Positions 18,084 through 27,588 of a stretch of DNA of 64,000 nt are shown piece after piece. The notes below the pieces were generated by a model, which made no database searches, was not told the origin of the DNA, and was given only the letters and a program-made list of their open reading frames with translations. A program made the position numbers and the translations under genes. The DNA is from Chroogloeocystis siderophila 5.2 s.c.1 (GTDB taxonomy: Bacteria; Cyanobacteriota; Cyanobacteriia; Cyanobacteriales; Chroococcidiopsidaceae). The DNA is taken from assembly GCF_001904655.1 (NCBI RefSeq), contig NZ_MRCC01000012.1:62001-126000 (forward strand), written 5' to 3'. How positions within the stretch are numbered: the first letter of the stretch is position 1; every line of letters begins with the position of its first letter.

Positions 18084-18411
18084 TAATTTAAAATAAATTT
18101 ACAATATCTCTCTTAACATTTTATTCAAAATATTGTGAAACGCTAGCAAACATTGCACTTATTTTAAATAATGTCGCTATCCGCCCCAAAGTGTAGGATT
18201 TCCCCTACCCCTACTCTGCCAAAAAATTTGCTAAAGTGATGTTTGTGTACAAGCATAGTCTTCTGTTTGCTAAAGATTAATGACACTCGGTACCACTTCT
18301 TTGCAGGGTTTAGATAAACTTTAACAAAAGTATGCTCACCGCATGATTGTCTAAATCATTTAAGCGAGAAGTAAAGGCTGAATTTTCCCAAACAGTTGCT
18401 CTTGATAATTA
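18084..18411. other. Divergent spacer and infC leader
   Basis: About 330 bp between the hydrolase start and infC. It should contain both promoters and the infC 5' leader. GTAGG/CCTAC around 18193 could form a weak stem. No Shine-Dalgarno sequence is evident immediately before the infC start, in keeping with unusual infC initiation. No other gene is seen. Confidence 0.45.
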
Positions 18412-18417
18412 ACGCCT

Positions 18418-18945
18418 GTGATTGACAAAAGAAAAAATCGCGATCTCACCTTAACTAACGAACAAATTCGCTTTCCAAAAATTCGGGTCATAGACCCCGA
18501 TGGCGCACAACTGGGGTTGCTCTCGCCGCGCGAAGCTTTGCAGATAGCCGAAGAGAAAGAGCTTGACCTTGTTCTCCTCAGTGACAAAGCTGATCCTCCA
18601 GTTTGCCGGATTATGGACTACGGCAAGTATAAATTTGAGCAAGAAAAGAAAGCGCGAGAAGCTCGCAAAAAGCAGCATACGGCTGATGTCAAAGAAGTAA
18701 AAATGCGCTACAAGATTGAGGAACACGACTACAAAGTTCGTGTCAACCAAGCCCAGCGCTTCCTCAAAGACGGGGACAAGGTAAAAGCAACCGTAATGTT
18801 CCGAGGTCGTGAAATTCAACACAGTGACCTAGCCGAAACCCTACTCAAACGGATGGCTACAGACTTGGAGCAAGTGGGAGAAGTCCAGCAAGCACCGAAG
18901 AAAGAAGGCAAGAATATGATGATGCTGATAGCACCAAAGAAGTAG
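18418..18945 (+). CDS. infC: Translation initiation factor IF-3
   Basis: Full-length IF-3, which binds the 30S subunit and checks the start codon. The N-terminal domain contains [15 protein letters not shown] and [30 protein letters not shown]. The C-terminal domain contains [33 protein letters not shown] and ends MMMLIAPKK. No ATG is available at the N-terminus. The annotated start is GTG 18418, but ACG at 18412 would give M-P-V-I-D-K, matching the family N-terminus as I remember it, and the codon after GTG is ATT. IF-3 genes elsewhere use rare start codons for self-regulation. A strong terminator follows. rpmI and rplT do not follow. Confidence 0.95.
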   Translation: MIDKRKNRDLTLTNEQIRFPKIRVIDPDGAQLGLLSPREALQIAEEKELDLVLLSDKADPPVCRIMDYGKYKFEQEKKAREARKKQHTADVKEVKMRYKIEEHDYKVRVNQAQRFLKDGDKVKATVMFRGREIQHSDLAETLLKRMATDLEQVGEVQQAPKKEGKNMMMLIAPKK

Positions 18946-18990
18946 TGCAAATTAGGCTTAATACAGTAACTTAACATTAGTTACAATTAA

Positions 18991-19027
18991 AGTGATGAGT
19001 GAAGCTTAAGACACTCATCACTTTTTT
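18991..19027 (+). terminator. Rho-independent terminator of infC
   Basis: A perfect 11-bp stem AGTGATGAGTG/CACTCATCACT encloses a ten-base loop and runs straight into six T residues (19022-19027), 45 bp after the infC stop. This is the clearest intrinsic terminator in the window and shows infC is transcribed alone. Confidence 0.9.
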
Positions 19028-19211
19028 AATGCATTTTGTCTCAGAATACGACTCACTTGCACGTCAAATGAACTTCATTGGCGTATCCTATCCTGCGGGA
19101 AGGTGCATTCTCTATAGGGATTTCCGTTAACAAAGCCGCAGTTGCTAGGGTAAGACTCTAAAAAATAAGAGTTTTACAAAGTTCTTGCGTAAGTCGTATG
19201 TCTCTACAACC

Positions 19212-19421
19212 TTAACCTGTTTGATAGCCTTCAACGGTATGACCCACAGCAACGATCGCTTGTTTGATCGTTTCTTCAGAAGCCTCCGAGTTGATTGTTA
19301 CTGTCTTTGCTTGCACATCAACATTAATTTGCGCGTCGGGTTCCATTGTTTTAATCGATTCGGTAATCGTTTGCGCACAACCATCGCAGACAATACTAGG
19401 AACCTTGAGTTTTAAAGCCAT
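19212..19421 (-). CDS. Heavy-metal-associated (HMA) domain copper-chaperone-like protein, 69 aa
   Basis: A single HMA domain with the ferredoxin-like pattern. KVPSIVCDGCAQTI carries the metal-binding Cys12-x-x-Cys15, and TVTINSEASEETIKQAIVAVGHTVEGY completes the fold. Such Atx1/CopZ-size proteins deliver Cu(I), or in some cases Zn or Hg, to P-type ATPases; cyanobacterial Atx1 feeds plastocyanin assembly. No ATPase gene is visible here, so the partner is elsewhere. Confidence 0.88.
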   Translation of the reverse strand: MALKLKVPSIVCDGCAQTITESIKTMEPDAQINVDVQAKTVTINSEASEETIKQAIVAVGHTVEGYQTG

Positions 19422-19586
19422 AATTGAACGAATTTATCCCAATTTAGAATTGTGCGAATCATAGTTCTACATTCTACCGTTTTTAGCAAGTTCAGTTCAT
19501 GAACCTTTAGCTAGATTATTTGAGAATACATCCGGTATGAGTGGCTACAACACCAACCAAAATGCAAAAATATATAAAAATTAAGT

Positions 19587-19676
19587 TATAGCCCTAGTCA
19601 CTAGAGTTAGGACATCATAGAAGCTCGTAATGATTTCCCTTACTAGAGTTTATCCCTGACCCCTGACCCCTGCTAT
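19587..19676. repeat. 90-bp intergenic repeat, copy 2
   Basis: Partner of the copy at 17031-17120, in the same orientation and in the spacer upstream of alaS. See that entry for the shared blocks. This copy ends about 40 bp before the alaS start and could be transcribed in its leader. Confidence 0.65.
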
Positions 19677-19717
19677 AAATCTACCCTAGCTCTTAGTCTT
19701 TAGCCCCTAGTTAAACC

Positions 19718-22357
19718 ATGTTCTCTCCCCAGTATCTCAGCGGTAACGAAATTCGGCAAAAATTCCTCGATTTTTATGCACAACGAGGACATACTGTTTT
19801 GCCGAGTGCTTCCTTAGTACCCGAAGACCCCACCGTGCTGCTGACGATCGCGGGAATGCTACCATTTAAACCAATATTCCTCGGACAGCGATCGCCTGAA
19901 TTCAAACGCGCCACAACTTCGCAAAAATGCATCCGTACCAATGATATTGAAAATGTCGGGCGCACCAAACGGCATCATACTTTCTTTGAGATGCTAGGGA
20001 ATTTTAGCTTTGGCGACTACTTTAAAGAACAAGCGATCGCTTGGGGCTGGGAAATTTCAACCAAGGTGTTTGGTTTACCGTCTGAACGTCTCGTTGTCAG
20101 CGTATTTGAAGATGACGACGAAGCTTATGCAATTTGGCGCGACAAAGTTGGTGTTTCTGAAACTCACATCAAACGCATGGGTGAAGATGATAACTTTTGG
20201 GCGTCAGGTCCTACAGGCCCGTGTGGTCCTTGTTCGGAAATATACTACGATTTCTACCCAGAGCGTGGCGATGACATTGATCTAGAAGATGACACGCGGT
20301 TCATCGAGTTTTATAACTTGGTATTCATGCAATACAACCGCGATGCGGATGGTCATTTGACACCGCTACAAAACAAAAATATTGATACCGGAATGGGTTT
20401 GGAACGCATGGCGCAGATTTTGCAAGCAGTTCCAAATAACTACGAAACTGACTTGATTTTCCCGATTATTAAAACCGCAGCAGAAATTGCCGGAATCAAT
20501 TATGCCCAAAGCGATGAAGCAACTCAAGTATCGCTTAAGGTGATTGGCGATCACGTACGGGCAGTTGTGCATATGATCGCCGATGAGATTCATGCTTCTA
20601 ATGTGGGACGCGGTTATATTTTGCGGCGTTTGATTCGGCGAATTGTGCGTCATGGAAGATTAATTGGGATTGAAGGCGAATTTACAACGCAAGTTGCAGA
20701 AACGGCGATCGCGCTTGCTGAATCAGCTTACCCTGAAGTTCGTCAACAAGAAGATGCGATCAAAGCCGAGTTGCAACGCGAAGAATCGCGGTTCCTCAAG
20801 ACATTGGCACGCGGTGAGGATTTGCTATCAGAAATCGTTGAAAAAGTCAAGCAACAAGGAAAAACGCAAATTGACGGGCGCGATGCGTTTACGTTATACG
20901 ATACTTACGGCTTTCCACTCGAACTTACGCAAGAAATCGCCGCCGAACACAATCTAACGGTTGATGAAGCTGGTTATGAAGCCGCGATGAGCGAACAACA
21001 AACGCGATCGCAAGAAGCGCACGAAACGATCGACTTAACGGTTCAAGGTTCGCTCGATAAACTTGCAGAAGAAATTAAAGTGACCGAGTTTGTCGGTTAT
21101 ACACAATTTTCCAGCACAGCGGTTGTCGAAGCGATTTTAATTAACGGCGAATCGGTAGAATCCGCAGAAGTTGGAAGTGATGTTCAAGTTGTTCTCGATA
21201 CAACGCCATTTTATGCAGAATCAGGCGGACAAATAGGCGATCGCGGTTACATTAGTAGCGACAATGCATTAGTAGAGGTTATAGACGTACAACGCGAATC
21301 TGATTTTTACCTTCATATCGGGCGGGTTGTGCGGGGAACCTTGCGTGTTGGCGATAAGATTAACGCGCAAATTGATAGTGCGTGTCGCCGTCGCGTGCAA
21401 GCACATCATACCGCAACGCATTTGTTGCAAGCCGCATTAAAGAAAATTGTTGATGACTCGATATCGCAAGCTGGTTCGTTGGTTGCATTTGATCGCTTGC
21501 GGTTCGATTTTAACTGTCCACGGGCGCTCACACCAGAGGAAGTACAAAAAGTTGAAGAACAAGTGAATGCTTGGATTACCTGGGCAGTACAAGCCGATGT
21601 TGCGATTATGCCATTAGCTGAAGCGAAAGCCAAAGGTGCGATCGCCATGTTTGGGGAGAAATACGGCGAACAAGTCCGCGTTTTAGATTTCCCTGGCGTG
21701 TCGATGGAATTATGCGGTGGAACGCACGTTAGTAATACCGCCGAGATTGGTGTATTTAAAATTATTTCCGAATCAGGCGTTGCGTCTGGAGTACGCCGCA
21801 TCGAAGCAGTAGCAGGTTCAGCTGTATTAGATTATCTTAATGTCCGCGATCAAGTCGTCCGCGAACTGAGCGATCGGTTTAAAGCTAAACCCGAAGAACT
21901 CAGCGATCGCATCACTGCATTACAAAACGAACTCAAGAACACGCAAAAACAACTCGAAAGCCTCAAAGCAGAACTAGCGATCACTAAATCCGACACGCTG
22001 CTATCATCCGCCGAAACCGTAGGTGACTATCAAATTCTAGTTGCGCAACTCGAAGGAGTCGATCCGGAAGCGCTCAAAACCGCAGCCGAACGGCTGTTGC
22101 AAAAACTTACTAACGGCGCAGTTGTCTTAGGATCAGTTCCCGAAGCAGGAAAAGTCAGTTTAGTTGCTGCATTCGCTAAGCAGGTGAATAACAAAGGCTT
22201 GCAAGCAGGAAAATTCATCGGAGGAATCGCCAAAATCTGTGGTGGCGGCGGTGGGGGACGTCCAAACCTCGCGCAAGCTGGAGGACGCGATCCGAGTAAA
22301 CTTCCCGAAGCTTTAGAAAGCGCCCGCGAACAGCTGCGATTGTCTTTGAGTCAATAG
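19718..22357 (+). CDS. alaS: Alanyl-tRNA synthetase, 879 aa
   Basis: Complete class II alanyl-tRNA synthetase. The catalytic core (about 1-370) has [39 protein letters not shown] and [12 protein letters not shown]. The editing domain has HHTATHLL near residue 562 and CGGTHV near 665, the zinc and deacylation motifs that remove mischarged Ser and Gly. A coiled-coil (about 730-760) leads to the DHHA1/C-Ala domain with [24 protein letters not shown]. Length is standard. The gene starts with ATG about 40 bp after a dispersed repeat. Confidence 0.97.
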   Translation: MFSPQYLSGNEIRQKFLDFYAQRGHTVLPSASLVPEDPTVLLTIAGMLPFKPIFLGQRSPEFKRATTSQKCIRTNDIENVGRTKRHHTFFEMLGNFSFGDYFKEQAIAWGWEISTKVFGLPSERLVVSVFEDDDEAYAIWRDKVGVSETHIKRMGEDDNFWASGPTGPCGPCSEIYYDFYPERGDDIDLEDDTRFIEFYNLVFMQYNRDADGHLTPLQNKNIDTGMGLERMAQILQAVPNNYETDLIFPIIKTAAEIAGINYAQSDEATQVSLKVIGDHVRAVVHMIADEIHASNVGRGYILRRLIRRIVRHGRLIGIEGEFTTQVAETAIALAESAYPEVRQQEDAIKAELQREESRFLKTLARGEDLLSEIVEKVKQQGKTQIDGRDAFTLYDTYGFPLELTQEIAAEHNLTVDEAGYEAAMSEQQTRSQEAHETIDLTVQGSLDKLAEEIKVTEFVGYTQFSSTAVVEAILINGESVESAEVGSDVQVVLDTTPFYAESGGQIGDRGYISSDNALVEVIDVQRESDFYLHIGRVVRGTLRVGDKINAQIDSACRRRVQAHHTATHLLQAALKKIVDDSISQAGSLVAFDRLRFDFNCPRALTPEEVQKVEEQVNAWITWAVQADVAIMPLAEAKAKGAIAMFGEKYGEQVRVLDFPGVSMELCGGTHVSNTAEIGVFKIISESGVASGVRRIEAVAGSAVLDYLNVRDQVVRELSDRFKAKPEELSDRITALQNELKNTQKQLESLKAELAITKSDTLLSSAETVGDYQILVAQLEGVDPEALKTAAERLLQKLTNGAVVLGSVPEAGKVSLVAAFAKQVNNKGLQAGKFIGGIAKICGGGGGGRPNLAQAGGRDPSKLPEALESAREQLRLSLSQ

Positions 22358-22390
22358 TTAATTTTAGGGTGGGTACGACTCACACGATTC

Positions 22391-22413
22391 ATTACCCATT
22401 ACCAATTACCCAA
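22391..22413. repeat. TTACC-type tandem short repeat, copy A
   Basis: The spacer before the 86-aa gene consists of degenerate heptamers of the type ATTACCC/ATTACCA repeated about three times. Similar tracts lie at 36261-36284 (opposite orientation) and 38850-38880, each just upstream of a gene. They resemble the short tandemly repeated repetitive sequences known in cyanobacteria. Confidence 0.55.
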
Positions 22414-22426
22414 ACAAGAGGAAGAA

Positions 22427-22687
22427 ATGGGACGCTTAAATCCATACACGCTACAAATGCAGATTACCCGAATGTTCGAGCAGGGGCAATCGTTTTTTGC
22501 TACCACAAAAGTGCAAGATTGGCTAAAAGAACGCAATCAAAATCCCGCAGACTACGACATTATTTTTCACCAAAAACCTGCGCCGCCTGGTTCGCAAGAA
22601 GTCATCATGATCGAAATCGAGTTACGACGTAAAGATGGACAACCTGTCGATCCCTGGTTGCAAGAACAAGCCAATTTACACGCTTGA
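22427..22687 (+). CDS. Small conserved-looking cyanobacterial protein, 86 aa
   Basis: I do not recognise a named family. AGAGGAAGAA lies directly before the ATG as a good ribosome-binding site, whereas an overlapping out-of-frame start at 22369 has none. The protein is soluble, with a helical N-terminal half (QMQITRMFEQGQSFFATTKVQDWL) and a strand-rich end (EVIMIEIELRRKDG). It lies 69 bp after alaS and may be co-transcribed. TTACC-type tandem repeats (22391-22413) occupy the spacer. Confidence 0.65.
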   Translation: MGRLNPYTLQMQITRMFEQGQSFFATTKVQDWLKERNQNPADYDIIFHQKPAPPGSQEVIMIEIELRRKDGQPVDPWLQEQANLHA

Positions 22688-22756
22688 TGAAGCATTCGCA
22701 GCTAGAAAGCCTTGTTATTTAATAGTGTGCGCTCGTCACACTTTGTTTGGATAGCC

Positions 22757-22770
22757 CCGACTTCAGTCGG
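22757..22770. repeat. Small hairpin CCGAC-TTCA-GTCGG
   Basis: A perfect 5-bp stem with a four-base loop in the 283-bp spacer after the 86-aa gene. It could act as a transcript end or be a small dispersed palindrome. No T-run follows, so termination is doubtful. Confidence 0.35.
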
Positions 22771-22970
22771 AAGGCATCTGTAAATTTATGTGTTTAGAAA
22801 TATCTTAAAACGCGATCGCTCTAAAAGTAGATTATGTACAAATTGCCGCATCTAGCTTTAATTGCTGATACACGTTAAAGCCTGCTATTTTAGCTAAAAG
22901 TCATTTGGGAGTTAATTCAAGCGCATTTATTGTTTCGGTGACTCGTTCATTAAAACAACTATCCCAGCTC

Positions 22971-23354
22971 ATGAGAAATTTACTAGCTACAACTGCACTC
23001 ATTGCCTTGAGTATAGGTGAATTAGGATTTAGTACTCAGATTGCGCTATCACAAAGTCATATCCAGCTAGCCCAAGCTGCTAGCTGGCGATCGCTTGCCA
23101 AAATATCATCAGCCCAAGCTAGGAAAAACGCAGAATCAGCAATGGGCGGTAAAGCTAGCAGCGTGACGCTTGCTAATAGAAACGGTGGCTTAGTCTACGA
23201 AGTCATCATTGGCGACACAAGAGTTATTGTCGATGCAGGTAACGGTTTTGTCCTCTACTCAGAAAACATGAATTTAGAGAGTGAAAACAACGCAAGTAAT
23301 GAAGATTCCTTTCGCCCGCGTAGCAGCATCCAAATTCCGGATAGCTACGAATGA
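22971..23354 (+). CDS. Secreted PepSY-like protein, about 127 aa
   Basis: The start is set at ATG 22971, giving a clean signal peptide MRNLLATTALIALSIGELG ending near ALSQ; an in-frame extension to 22905 would bury it. The mature part has the PepSY pattern: SSAQARKNAESAMGGKASSV followed by GGLVYEVIIGDTRVIVDAGNGFVL. PepSY domains often bind or inhibit peptidases or sense envelope conditions. The C-terminal tail is acidic and low-complexity. The stop codon is 27 bp before the remains of an ABC exporter. Confidence 0.7.
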   Translation: MRNLLATTALIALSIGELGFSTQIALSQSHIQLAQAASWRSLAKISSAQARKNAESAMGGKASSVTLANRNGGLVYEVIIGDTRVIVDAGNGFVLYSENMNLESENNASNEDSFRPRSSIQIPDSYE

Positions 23355-23380
23355 ACTAAAAACAAACAAAAATTCAACCA

Positions 23381-24847
23381 ACGAACTTAATTTGGTTATT
23401 ACTACGGGCTTCGTGGGTCAATGTAGCGATCGCTGTACTGACAGGACTCATTAGCGGAGGTTGTAGCGCCCGTCTCATCGCACTCATCAATAGTGCTGTC
23501 AATCAGCAATCAACAAACAGTCTTTTATATTACTTTATTGGACTTGCGGTAGTTGCATTGCTGACTGGTATCATTTCGCAAGTTTTACTCATTAGTCTTG
23601 CGCAAGAAGCAGTTTATCGTTTACGGTTGCGTTTGAGCCAGGGAATTTTATCTTCGCCGTTGCGACACTTAGAAGAACTTGGCGCGAGTCGTCTCCTTGC
23701 AACTTTAACCGAAGATGTACGAACGCTATCCAACACAATATTTTTAATTCCCTTCTTGTGTATAGATATCGCGATTATTGCAGGATGCTTAATTTATCTT
23801 GGTTGGCTTTCGAGTGTTGTCTTTTTAATTGTCATTGTGTTTTTGGGAACAGCGATCGCCAGTACGCAACTTATGCTGACTCAGGCGCGCAAATTCCTTT
23901 CCTTAGCGCGCGAGGAAGAAGACAAGTTATTTAAGCACTTTCGCGCATTACCAAAGGAATTAAAGAACTTAAACTCCACGCACTACGCCGTCAAGCATTT
24001 TTATCAGACGAATTGCAAATTAGTGCGGCGACATCTCGCGATTATAATTTAACAGCGTTTAAGACGTTTGCGATCACAACTAGTTGCGGGAACTTACTTT
24101 TCTTCACTATTGTTGGTTTATTATTTTTTGTTCTGCCACAATTAACGAGTGTTTCTACTTCGATACTTTCTGCCTATATTCTCACAATTACCTATTTACT
24201 TGTTCCTTTTCAAAACATTTCAGAAAGACTTCCAGCACTATTTCGTGCTAATATTGCCTTGCACAAAATTGAAAAAATGAGGTTAGCCTTAGCAAGCCAA
24301 GAAGAAATTCATAAATCATTCTGGTCAACTTGTGTTAATTGTTAGTGGTAATGGTAGTGGTAAATCAACCCTTGCTAAAATCATTACAGGGCTATACATT
24401 CCTGAATCAGGTAATATCCGCTTAGAGTGGTATCGACAGCACTTTTCTGTTATCTTTTTATTTGATCATTTTTTAGAACTTGAAACAAACTCCCTCGATC
24501 TACAAGCAAAAGAGTATCTAGAAAAATTTCATCTAAACACAAAAGTGCAAGTCAAAAACGGTTCACTTTCCACCACAGCCCTATCACAAGGTCAGCGGAA
24601 ACGTTTAGCGTTACTCACAGTATTTTTAGAAGATCGCCCGATATATCTCTTCGATGAATGGGCATCGGATCAAGATCCGTTCTTCCGAGAAATCTTCTAC
24701 AAACAACTACTATTAAACCTCAAACAACGCGGTAAAACAATCATAGTTATTAGCCATGACGATCGCTATTTTCACTTAGCAGATCGAGTCATTAAATTAG
24801 ATTACGGCAAAGTAGAATACGACAACGCAGCTAACTATTCACAATAA
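23381..24847 (+). pseudogene. Decayed cyclic-peptide-export ABC transporter (permease-ATPase fusion)
   Basis: Three reading frames together give one permease-ATPase of the cyclic-peptide transporter family. The first frame opens at 23381, where homologues begin M-N-L-I; here the codon is ACG and no ATG, GTG or TTG occurs in frame before 23558. It reads through RLLATLTEDVRTLSN to FRAL. One base is missing near 23950, after which the second frame continues as TKGIKELKLHALRRQAF to LALASQEEIHKS. A third frame resumes at GQLVLIVSGNGSGKSTLAK (Walker A), so roughly 60 residues of linker and early ATPase domain are deleted. About 11 residues are also missing before EWYRQHFSV. LSQGQRKRLALL and VISHDDRYF remain intact. 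Confidence 0.88.
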
Positions 24848-25361
24848 CTCACCTGTGTCACGCCAGTTGTACTCAACGAGGACATCTCCAAGGGCGCACT
24901 GGCTTTTCTGTGTCTGGAGTGGTTCGTTCTCCTAAATCTTCTAAAGTTTATTTTTATCTACTTAAGATAATTAAGTCTTACTATCCCGTAAAAATATGTT
25001 TAAACTAGTAGATTTTTAGCAAAAATCATGTATTTGAATAACCACTTTTTTTAAGCCAACAACGAGTAAATATTCTATAAAATCAGTTTCTTGTCTCTTA
25101 AAACTGTCTCAAATATAACAATTTTAAAGTTTTAAAAGCGAAGTAGAAAAAATATATTTTTAGCAAAAAACTGTTACAAACTTTTTGTGATTAATTAGCG
25201 ATATTTATAGAGAAACTGTTAAATAAAAGACACTTTTTTACAAGTGCTACATATATTGTCTTGTCATATCAAGTCGAGCGCAGCAGATTTGCTGCCTAAC
25301 AAAGATTCCTAGCGGAGAACGCCTGTAGGCATCCGCTGCAAGAAAATAGTGAGGAGCAGCT
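24848..25361. other. AT-rich intergenic region and leader of the amine oxidase operon
   Basis: About 515 bp, very AT-rich in its first 400 bp with no gene seen. The last 80 bp contain two consecutive perfect hairpins (25280-25295 and 25311-25337) and the ribosome-binding site GAGGAG (25351-25356), five bases before the amine oxidase ATG. Confidence 0.6.
25280..25337 (+). promoter_or_regulatory. Two-hairpin leader upstream of the amine oxidase
   Basis: Hairpin 1 is GCAGCA-GATT-TGCTGC (25280-25295). Hairpin 2 is a two-part stem, AGCGGA/TCCGCT outside and GCCT/AGGC inside (25311-25337). It ends 13 bases before the Shine-Dalgarno sequence. The arrangement could be an attenuator or other leader regulator, or a dispersed palindromic repeat that landed here; I cannot distinguish these. 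Confidence 0.45.
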
Positions 25362-26918
25362 ATGAAGAGAAGAGACTTCATAACAGCCGTTGCTGCGTCT
25401 GCGGGTTCAGCATATGCTGCGATGAAAGCTTTGGATGTGCTAGAACAGCCAGCCACAGCACAACAGCCACCATCGCCAAAAGGACCATTTCAGCTACAGC
25501 GCCGAGGAAATCGCAAGCGCGTGATTATTCTGGGTGCGGGTTTAGCAGGAATGGCTGCGGCTTATGAGTTGGGTAAAGTTGGTTATGAGTGTGTCATTTT
25601 AGAAGCGCGATCGCGTGCAGGAGGTAGATGCTGGACGTTGCGTGGCGGTGACAAACTCACCGAAATTACTGGCACAACACAAACAGTACAGTTTGATCGC
25701 GGTTTATATTTCAATCCTGGACCCGCGCGGATTCCCTATCACCACGTTACAATTGACTACTGCAAAGAACTCGGTGTCGAGTTAGAAGTTATTGTTAACC
25801 TGAGTCGCCAGCAATACATCTACCAAGAAAACGCGGGTCCATTGTCGGGGCAAAAAGTTCATGTGCGCGAAGCTGTCACCGATATACGTGGTTATATCTC
25901 CGAACTTCTCGCCAAAAGTATCAATCAAAACGCACTGAATGCATCCCTAACAACCGAGGATAAAGAAAGGTTAATTGAGTTCTTGCGGACATATGGCGGT
26001 CTTGACCCTGACTTATTTTATAAAGGATCGAGCCGTCGCGGTTATGCAGTACCACAAGGCGCAGGTTTGCAACCAGGAGAAGTTGACGACCCCTACGATT
26101 TGAGCGCATTGCTGCAACTCGGTTTTGCTGGTAACGAAGCGTTTGAATGGGGCTTCGATCAACAAATGACGATGTTCCAACCTGTGGGTGGAATGGATCA
26201 AATCGCCAAAGCTTTTGAACGCCGTGTGGGTAACTTGATTAATTACGAAGCGGTGGTTAAAGAAATTCGCAAGTTATCTGATGGAGTCGGTATCATCTAT
26301 ACCGATAAATCAGGAAGCCAGCGGCGCATTCGCGGAGATTATTGCATTTGTACGATTCCTTTATCGGTGTTGAAGGATATCCCTTCTGACTTTTCTCCTG
26401 ACATGAAAGCGGCGATCGCTAGCGTTAGTTATGCTGTGACTGGTAAAAGTGCCTTGCAATTCAATCGCCGTTTCTGGGAAGAAGACGAAAATATCTTCGG
26501 TGGAATTAGTTGGACTAACCAAGATATCAATCAGATTTGGTATCCCTCGAACGATTATTTTACTCGCAAAGGCGTAGTGTTAGGTTATTACAACTTTGGT
26601 TCTGTTGCCGCTAATGTCGGCGCATTATCACCCGAAGCACGAATCGCACTCGCCCTCGAACAAGGCAGCAAAATTCACCCCCAGTACAAAAATCACTTTG
26701 AAAACGGTCTTTCCCTTTTCTGGTCAAACATTCCCTACAGCTTAGGTGGATGGGCAAGTTATACCACTGACGTTAGAGCACAATATTATCCTCGACTCAA
26801 TGAACCCGACGGCAATATCTACTTAGCTGGAGAACACCTTAGTTATCTTACCGGATGGATGGCAGGAGCTTTAGAGTCAGCGCGATTAGTGACCGCCAAA
26901 ATCAACGCCTTGGCGTAA
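25362..26918 (+). CDS. Exported flavin monoamine/L-amino-acid oxidase, 518 aa
   Basis: The N-terminus MKRRDFITAVAASAGS is a twin-arginine signal, so the folded FAD protein should be exported. VIILGAGLAGMAAAYELG (about residues 53-72) is the FAD-binding Rossmann motif, LEARSRAGGRCWTLRGG the adjoining GG-doublet region, and GGMDQIAKAF and YLAGEHLSYLTGWMAGALESA complete the amine oxidase fold. Such enzymes oxidise L-amino acids or amines to imines with release of peroxide. The next gene encodes an exported RidA-like protein, which by family would hydrolyse imine products. GAGGAG precedes the ATG. Substrate is not readable. Confidence 0.88.
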   Translation: MKRRDFITAVAASAGSAYAAMKALDVLEQPATAQQPPSPKGPFQLQRRGNRKRVIILGAGLAGMAAAYELGKVGYECVILEARSRAGGRCWTLRGGDKLTEITGTTQTVQFDRGLYFNPGPARIPYHHVTIDYCKELGVELEVIVNLSRQQYIYQENAGPLSGQKVHVREAVTDIRGYISELLAKSINQNALNASLTTEDKERLIEFLRTYGGLDPDLFYKGSSRRGYAVPQGAGLQPGEVDDPYDLSALLQLGFAGNEAFEWGFDQQMTMFQPVGGMDQIAKAFERRVGNLINYEAVVKEIRKLSDGVGIIYTDKSGSQRRIRGDYCICTIPLSVLKDIPSDFSPDMKAAIASVSYAVTGKSALQFNRRFWEEDENIFGGISWTNQDINQIWYPSNDYFTRKGVVLGYYNFGSVAANVGALSPEARIALALEQGSKIHPQYKNHFENGLSLFWSNIPYSLGGWASYTTDVRAQYYPRLNEPDGNIYLAGEHLSYLTGWMAGALESARLVTAKINALA

Positions 26919-26995
26919 GTCATGTCAAGGAAAGTTGATAAAAACACTTCTTAACTTTATGCGCAAGCATTAGTAATTACAAGGAAATAAGAGCA

Positions 26996-27583
26996 ATGAT
27001 GCGATATTTTAACCGAGTTTTTAAACTAGGACGTTGGTTAATTCTGAGTGTTTGTGTCAGCATACTTTTAATAAGTCTTCTTGGTGTTGATGTCCAAGCA
27101 GCTGTAAAAACGGCACCCTGGATGGTTACATTTTTTGGTCCACCTGAGTCACCAATTTCCTCGGCTGTTGCGGTACCGCCAATTAAGGCTTATTACTGGA
27201 CGAGTGGTACAGTGCCGCCAGTGATAGATCCAAACGCACCAGCGGGTAGTCGCGAGCGTTATGGAGATACCAAAACTCAAGCAATTGGTACCTTAGAGCG
27301 AATTCAGTCGCTTTTACAGGAATCTGGTTTGAGTTTATCGGATGTGATCTATCTTCGTGTTTATCTTGTCGCTGATCCATTCAAAGGTAATACTGTCGAT
27401 TACCAAGGGTGGTTTGATGCTTACGCGCAGTTCTTTAACAATCCAACAAATCCTGTAAAAGTGGCACGTTCAACGCTTGCGGTTGCGGGGCTTGTTAACC
27501 CAGACTGGTTAATTGAAATTGAAGCGGTTGCAGTCTATCCAAAAGTTGGTAAATCATTCCCCTGGTATTTACTATTCCATTAA
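26996..27583 (+). CDS. Exported RidA/YjgF-family protein, 195 aa
   Basis: An N-terminal signal peptide (about 1-36, ending near VQAAVK) precedes a RidA domain. YWTSGTVPP, TLERIQSLLQESGLSLSDVIYLRVYL, KVARSTLAVAGL and WLIEIEAVAVYP are recognisable. RidA proteins are trimers that hydrolyse reactive 2-iminoacids; the key Arg (in ARSTL) and Glu (in EIEAVA) are present. Most RidA proteins are cytoplasmic, so the signal peptide is notable and fits pairing with the exported oxidase 78 bp upstream. AAGGAAATAAGA precedes two adjacent ATG codons. Confidence 0.85.
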   Translation: MMRYFNRVFKLGRWLILSVCVSILLISLLGVDVQAAVKTAPWMVTFFGPPESPISSAVAVPPIKAYYWTSGTVPPVIDPNAPAGSRERYGDTKTQAIGTLERIQSLLQESGLSLSDVIYLRVYLVADPFKGNTVDYQGWFDAYAQFFNNPTNPVKVARSTLAVAGLVNPDWLIEIEAVAVYPKVGKSFPWYLLFH

Positions 27584-27588
27584 AAACG

